From Orientallactaga sibirica (Eukaryota > Chordata > Mammalia > Rodentia > Dipodidae), in contig JAEOAD010000034.1 in assembly GCA_036365145.1 (NCBI GenBank), positions 18,443,501 to 18,507,500 on the forward strand: a stretch of DNA of 64,000 nt, written 5' to 3'. Each line of letters starts with the position of its first letter. Within the stretch, counting starts at the first letter, position 1. The notes under the pieces were generated by a model. It was given only the letters and a program-made list of their open reading frames with translations, did not search any database and was not told the DNA's origin. A program made the position numbers and the translations under genes. Shown piece by piece: positions 60,223-64,000 of the stretch.

Positions 60223-61911
60223 TATACCAGAAACACCATCATTACAACTTGTTACATGACAATCATATCTCATGTAAATATTTTAAAATGAAATTAACAA
60301 ATTGAGTGTGATATCAACATCAATAATAAAATAAATTCCTAGTGTGTTTGTTTCAAAGGTATTTTCCTGGGTTCTTCCCCAGGTCTATCTGATCTGAACA
60401 TTCATGTAGCATTCTAGGGAAAGTGCAGAAGAAAAGAATCACTAATCTCTGACTCATTGGGATGGAAACAGAAAAGTCAATGCAAATAGAAAGACTTGCT
60501 CATTCTATACTTCATTTAATTGTCATAAAATCATGGCAAGGCAACCAGTACCATCTCTATCTTACTGGTCTATTGAGGCACATTAAGATAAGGGGCCTTG
60601 CTTGGGTCACACTGCTGAGAAGAAATCCACAGAGGAGCCAGACCCTGTCTGTCTGTCTCATAGGCAGCAAAGCTCCTTCTCTTATTCAGAAGTCTCATCT
60701 ATCCATCCTTATCTCTTCATTCCCCAGTCCTCCCTCCCTCCCCTTTAAATTCTGCAGGGGTATAAGCAAGTGAGGCTCTTGGCTTTCCCCATAGATGCCT
60801 CTTCAGTTCCTGTTTTATTACAGTCCTGATGCTACCCTAATGAAGTGTCCAGAGGCCTGCTCTGCCTTGGCTTTCCTTAATAGGAAGTGAAATATGCAGG
60901 TGGTTATGCCAGAGGCTTTGTGTAGATGTTGCATAGGGCCACTGGAGGCTGTATGAGGGAGACATGGAGATCTATTACTCACACAGCAGAAGGTTCTAGG
61001 TGAAGGAGTCTCAATTGCAGGGAAAGGCTGCAGTGATTTCCAAAATCTGGTGAGTGAAGAGGAGACTCTATTGGAACTGGATCTGTCAGCTTTCTGCTAA
61101 CTGTGTGATGTTAGGCTAGCTCTTTGAACTTTCTGAGTCATATTTTCCTCTGAGGTAAAATACAGACAACAATTCTATCTCCTCTGATAAAAAATAATAT
61201 TTCAAGAAGTGGAAGCATACATGTAAAGTAGAAACTGTGTCTCACAAATAGTTATGGAACTATTCTTAAAGCCCAAACATTCTTGTCTGAGTAACATAGA
61301 CAGGAGTTGTTCCTATTTAAAGTCTCATTAAAATCTACTAAAGTATCCCAAGTTCATGCTCATTACAGTGTGATTGTAGAGAAAAGGCTTGCTTAGATCA
61401 CAGAGTTGATCACTGTCAGAGAGAGAAGTTCCTAAATCCTTGACTATATAGAAAGAGAGACCCCTAAGTTGACACCAATACTGGTTTGCTGGGCCACTGG
61501 GAAACATTTGCCTTAAATCCTGTAGATAAGAAACACAAGGTCTATGTGAAATGTGGGCCCCCATCTTTTGAGATTCAGTATAGCAGATATGACAGACAGT
61601 ATTGTGTAGTAAAAGTTCCTAAGTTGAAGTTTTCAAGCACCATGTGACTGCATTTAAAGACAGATACTTCAAGGAGATCTTTAACTCAAGTGAACACATA
61701 AAGATGGGGCCTTCTGGAATCTTGAAAAATAAAAGAAAAGATACAGTGCTGATGCTTGCAAACAGAGGAAACATCATTTGAAGTCACAGTATATCCATGA
61801 GAGTCCTCGCCAAAAACTTACACTGCTAGAGCCTTCAACTTGAATTTGCAATGCCCATACCTGTGAAGAAATGAAATTTCTGTTGTCTAAGCCACCAAAT
61901 TTGTGTTATTG
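60219..61911. other. Intron with two MIR-like relics
   Basis: MIR-like antisense about 60480-60640 ('ttgcttgggtcacactgctg') and sense about 61060-61180 ('cttctgagtcatattttcct'-like text). No gene. Confidence 0.45.
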
Positions 61912-62090
61912 TGTTAGGGCCTGAATCAGTTACTTTCATGTTGGTTGCTGGGACAGAATACCCAATTAGAAGCAACTTAAAGACGGCAGGGGTTTATCTG
62001 ACTTACAGTTTCAAGGGGAAGTCCAGCCTGGAGGAAAAGCATGGCAGGAGCAGAAGCCAGAGTCATACTGTCATTACCCAGAAGAAGGAA

Positions 62091-62098
<8 letters not shown>

Positions 62099-62136
<38 letters not shown>
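62099..62136. repeat. (GA)n microsatellite
   Basis: About 19 GA units inside the interrupted LTR. Confidence 0.93.
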
Positions 62137-62165
62137 AGGATTAATGCTTAGGGCTCTGCTAGCTT

Positions 62166-62411
62166 TCTCTTTTTTATTTTTATTTATTTATTTATTTTAG
62201 AGAGAGCAAAAGGGAGAGACAATTGATGCACCAGGTCCTCAGCCACATCAATTGAACTTCAGACACTTGTGCCACCTAGTGGGCATGTGCAACCTTGTGC
62301 TTGCCTCACCTTTGTGTTTCTGGCTAATGGGAGATCTGGAGAGAGATCGAACATGGGTCCTAAGGCTTCACATGCAAGCGCCTTAATGGCTAACCCATCT
62401 CTCCAGCCAGT
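62166..62411 (-). mobile_element. Jerboa-type SINE nested in the MaLR LTR, antisense
   Basis: Reversed tail '(ttta)n', 'gagagagcaaaagggagaga', 'gtgccacctagtgggcatgt' and 'ggctaacccatctctccagc'. It is longer than most copies, with extra sequence 'tgcttgcctcacctttgtgt'. Confidence 0.85.
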
Positions 62412-62574
62412 CTAAAACCCAACCCAACCCATGAGATTGCTGTCAAAGTTTTCGTAGGTCCTCCCACCTCAACAAATCTAATCTAGAAAGCCACCCCCCC
62501 CCATAGATGTGGGCAGAGTTTCCTTAGTGATTCTGAATCCTAGATTGACAACTGAGGATTACACTAACTGACAC

Positions 62575-63017
62575 AGCAGAAACCCAAGTCTCATGCTTCT
62601 TTGTCCCTGGTGGCTGAGGGGACCAGGGAAGCACAAAATGTATTATTCTTCCTCCCGTGATATTATTTCAGGGACTAGAAGGAAATTGGAAAAAGGAAAG
62701 AAAGTTCTCAAAGCACAGTAAGGGGGCTGAGTGGAGAGAGAAGAAAGAATGGAAGGGATAGATTTATAGAAGGCGAGGCAATGAGAATATAGAATACAAT
62801 AAACTGAAGTGAACAGACTGAGAGGTAAATGACTGATTGATTCTGCCACATGTCATAGTTGTGACCTTTTTCCAGCTCAGGGCACTGAATGTAGACTCAG
62901 AGGCTGCAGGAAGCAGAGCCCATGAGAGCTTCTTCCATGTAGTTTCTGTATCAACTTTCCACAGTGCTTATTATGGGCCAGCATGGTTCCTGTCACATGT
63001 TTCTTCATCGCATTTTA
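62575..63017. other. Unique intronic stretch
   Basis: No gene or repeat recognised. The text just before the U2 fragment is 'cgcattttataaaactctgt'. Confidence 0.5.
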
Positions 63018-63032
63018 TAAAACTCTGTCTTT
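63018..63032. repeat. Target-site duplication, left (U2 fragment)
   Basis: taaaactctgtcttt, identical to 63066-63080. It ends exactly at U2 nucleotide 1. Confidence 0.92.
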
Positions 63033-63067
63033 ATCGCTTCTCAGCCTTTTGGCTAAGATCAAGTGTA
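63033..63067 (+). pseudogene. Truncated U2 snRNA retropseudogene (first ~33-35 nt)
   Basis: atcgcttctcagccttttgg followed by ctaagatcaagtgta is the exact 5' end of U2 snRNA with one change (G to A at U2 position 11). It stops at U2 nucleotide 33-35, at the start of the branch-point-recognition sequence. A perfect 15-bp direct repeat, taaaactctgtcttt, flanks it at 63018-63032 and 63066-63080 (a 2-base overlap is ambiguous). There is no A-tail, no Sm site and no snRNA promoter, so it cannot make U2. The target-site duplication points to L1-machinery insertion. Confidence 0.93.
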
Positions 63068-63080
63068 AAACTCTGTCTTT
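63066..63080. repeat. Target-site duplication, right (U2 fragment)
   Basis: Perfect copy of the left repeat. Its first two bases (ta) also fit U2 nucleotides 34-35. Confidence 0.92.
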
Positions 63081-63519
63081 AATGATCATTCACAGAGGAG
63101 TGGTGTAAGAATTTCATAGATGAAGATGCTGAGACAGCCCAAGGTCACACTGGACTCCACATCTTGACTCCATGCTCTCTCCACAAGGATATTGACTGAA
63201 ACCAATGAATATGGAAGCACACCAACTCAGCAGAAAGGCCCATATCATCCTCAGTCTGTTTCTCTGCCTATTAGCTATTTGACTTGAAAGGAGGCATCTA
63301 ATGTGTCACATTTGTGCTGGCAGAGCCCAACCTCAGTACAGTGACTTCCTTTATCAACTCTGACCAGAATGGTCCATCAGGCTGTAATGACAGCACTGCA
63401 AGGCATTTGTTAGGCTAAGATTTCCAATTAGTCCACATTCCTCCTGCAAAGCAATTCCAAAAGACCACAAACTACACAGTCAGGTTTGTAGAAGCAATGA
63501 CACCACTTCTCAGTGCCAA
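63081..63519. other. Unique intronic stretch
   Basis: MIR-like words near 63100-63160 ('cacagaggagtggtgtaaga'). No gene. Confidence 0.4.
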
Positions 63520-63871
63520 CTACACTGTTGCAGTCAGGTGCACGTTGCTGGTAGAAAACACCTGATTAAGAGCAGATTGTGGGAAAAATGGGTCTATTTT
63601 GGTTTACAGACTTGATGAAAAACTCCATAATGGCAGGGGAAAACGATGGCATGAGCAGAGGGTGGACATCACCTCTTTGACAACATCAGATGGACAACAG
63701 CAACAGGAGAGTGTGCCAAACACTGAAAAGAGGAAGTTGGGTATTACACCCATAAACCTGCCCTCAACAATACACTGCCTCCAGGAGGCTTTAATTCCCA
63801 AATTATCATCAGCTGGGGACCTGGCATTCCAAATACCTAAGTTTATGGAGGACACCTGAATCAAACCATCA
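63520..63871 (-). mobile_element. MaLR-type LTR, antisense
   Basis: 'gggtctattttggtttacag', 'actccataatggcaggggaa', 'atcatcagctggggacctgg' and a right end 'gaatcaaaccatcacc'. Frames on both strands here are LTR text. Confidence 0.72.
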
Positions 63872-63929
63872 CCTATACAAATTACAGCTTTAAAGTGCAA
63901 GAGCTCTCTTTATAGTACTAACCTATTTA

Positions 63930-64000
63930 TTAGATTTTTTAAAATTTAATTTTATTTTATTTTATTTATTTTTGGAGAGAGACATAGAGAGAGACAGACA
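63930..64000 (-). mobile_element. Jerboa-type SINE, antisense, cut by the window end
   Basis: A (TTTTA)n reversed tail leads into 'ttggagagagacatagagag', the usual tail-side start of this SINE. The tRNA-like head lies beyond 64000. Confidence 0.75.

Larger units (their letters stand above)
61912..62574 (-). mobile_element. MaLR-type LTR, antisense, interrupted by a SINE
   Basis: Left part 'cagttactttcatgttggtt' and 'aggggtttatctgacttaca'; right part 'caaatctaatctagaaagcc', 'gattgacaactgaggattac' and 'actaactgacaca'. It is split by (GA)n and a jerboa-type SINE. Confidence 0.72.
46310..64000 (+). other. ASTN2: ASTN2 intron 2 (5' part)
   Basis: This is all sequence after the donor. The next exon, which should encode a Leu-rich transmembrane helix followed by basic residues, is not present on the + strand before the window ends. 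Intron 2 is therefore at least 17.7 kb long. Confidence 0.88.

Noticed and set aside
63033..63067. Functional U2 snRNA gene
   Set aside because: Only the first ~35 nt are present, without Sm site, 3' stem-loops or promoter, and with a retrotransposition footprint.

Overview
This window is mammalian genomic DNA and is almost entirely intronic. It shows dispersed SINEs of rodent type (B1-, ID- and B4-like), rodent-style L1 3' ends, MaLR-type LTRs, very old MIR/L2/MER5/Tigger relics, simple repeats and no bacterial-style gene packing. A tRNA-derived SINE recurs about ten times, with the landmarks 'gagagatggctta', 'ccagatgcacaaggtggca' and a pyrimidine-rich tail. I associate this SINE with jerboas and relatives (Dipodoidea). 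That assignment is from memory and was not checked against a database.

I can support only one protein-coding segment. A 188-bp exon on the + strand (46122-46309) has a consensus acceptor and a consensus donor. Its translation contains HWRQQWLENGTLYFHVSMSS and ends HILHISVM. I recognise it as the second coding exon of ASTN2 (astrotactin-2), the stretch just before the first transmembrane helix. The 46.1 kb upstream is therefore the 3' part of intron 1, and the 17.7 kb downstream is the 5' part of intron 2. Neither the GC-rich signal-peptide exon nor the transmembrane exon lies inside the window.

Layout. 1-9 kb: single-copy intron, an L1 3'-end relic carrying two B1 copies inside one 14-bp target-site duplication, a MaLR LTR, a rodent L1 tail, and a 235-bp polypyrimidine tract abutting a SINE. 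9-27 kb: mostly unique or very old sequence, with L2, MIR, MER5A, Tigger-type and B4 copies and an evolving pentanucleotide array. 27-46 kb: B4s, MaLR LTRs, the jerboa-type SINE, several repeat-free blocks that look conserved, and one sense-oriented LTR with AATAAA about 1 kb before the exon. 46-64 kb: the exon, two B4s, a CA repeat, more SINEs and LTRs, a purine-rich block, a repeat-free block near 58.7-59.1 kb, and a truncated U2 snRNA retropseudogene with a perfect 15-bp target-site duplication.

I found no new biological system. The most distinctive items are the U2 fragment, the tandem B1 insertion, the strand bias of LTRs and jerboa-type SINEs relative to ASTN2, the sense LTR just upstream of exon 2, and the repeat-free blocks that may be enhancers. 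Repeat family names come from recalled consensus sequences, so boundaries are approximate (often +/-10-30 bp) unless a target-site duplication fixes them.
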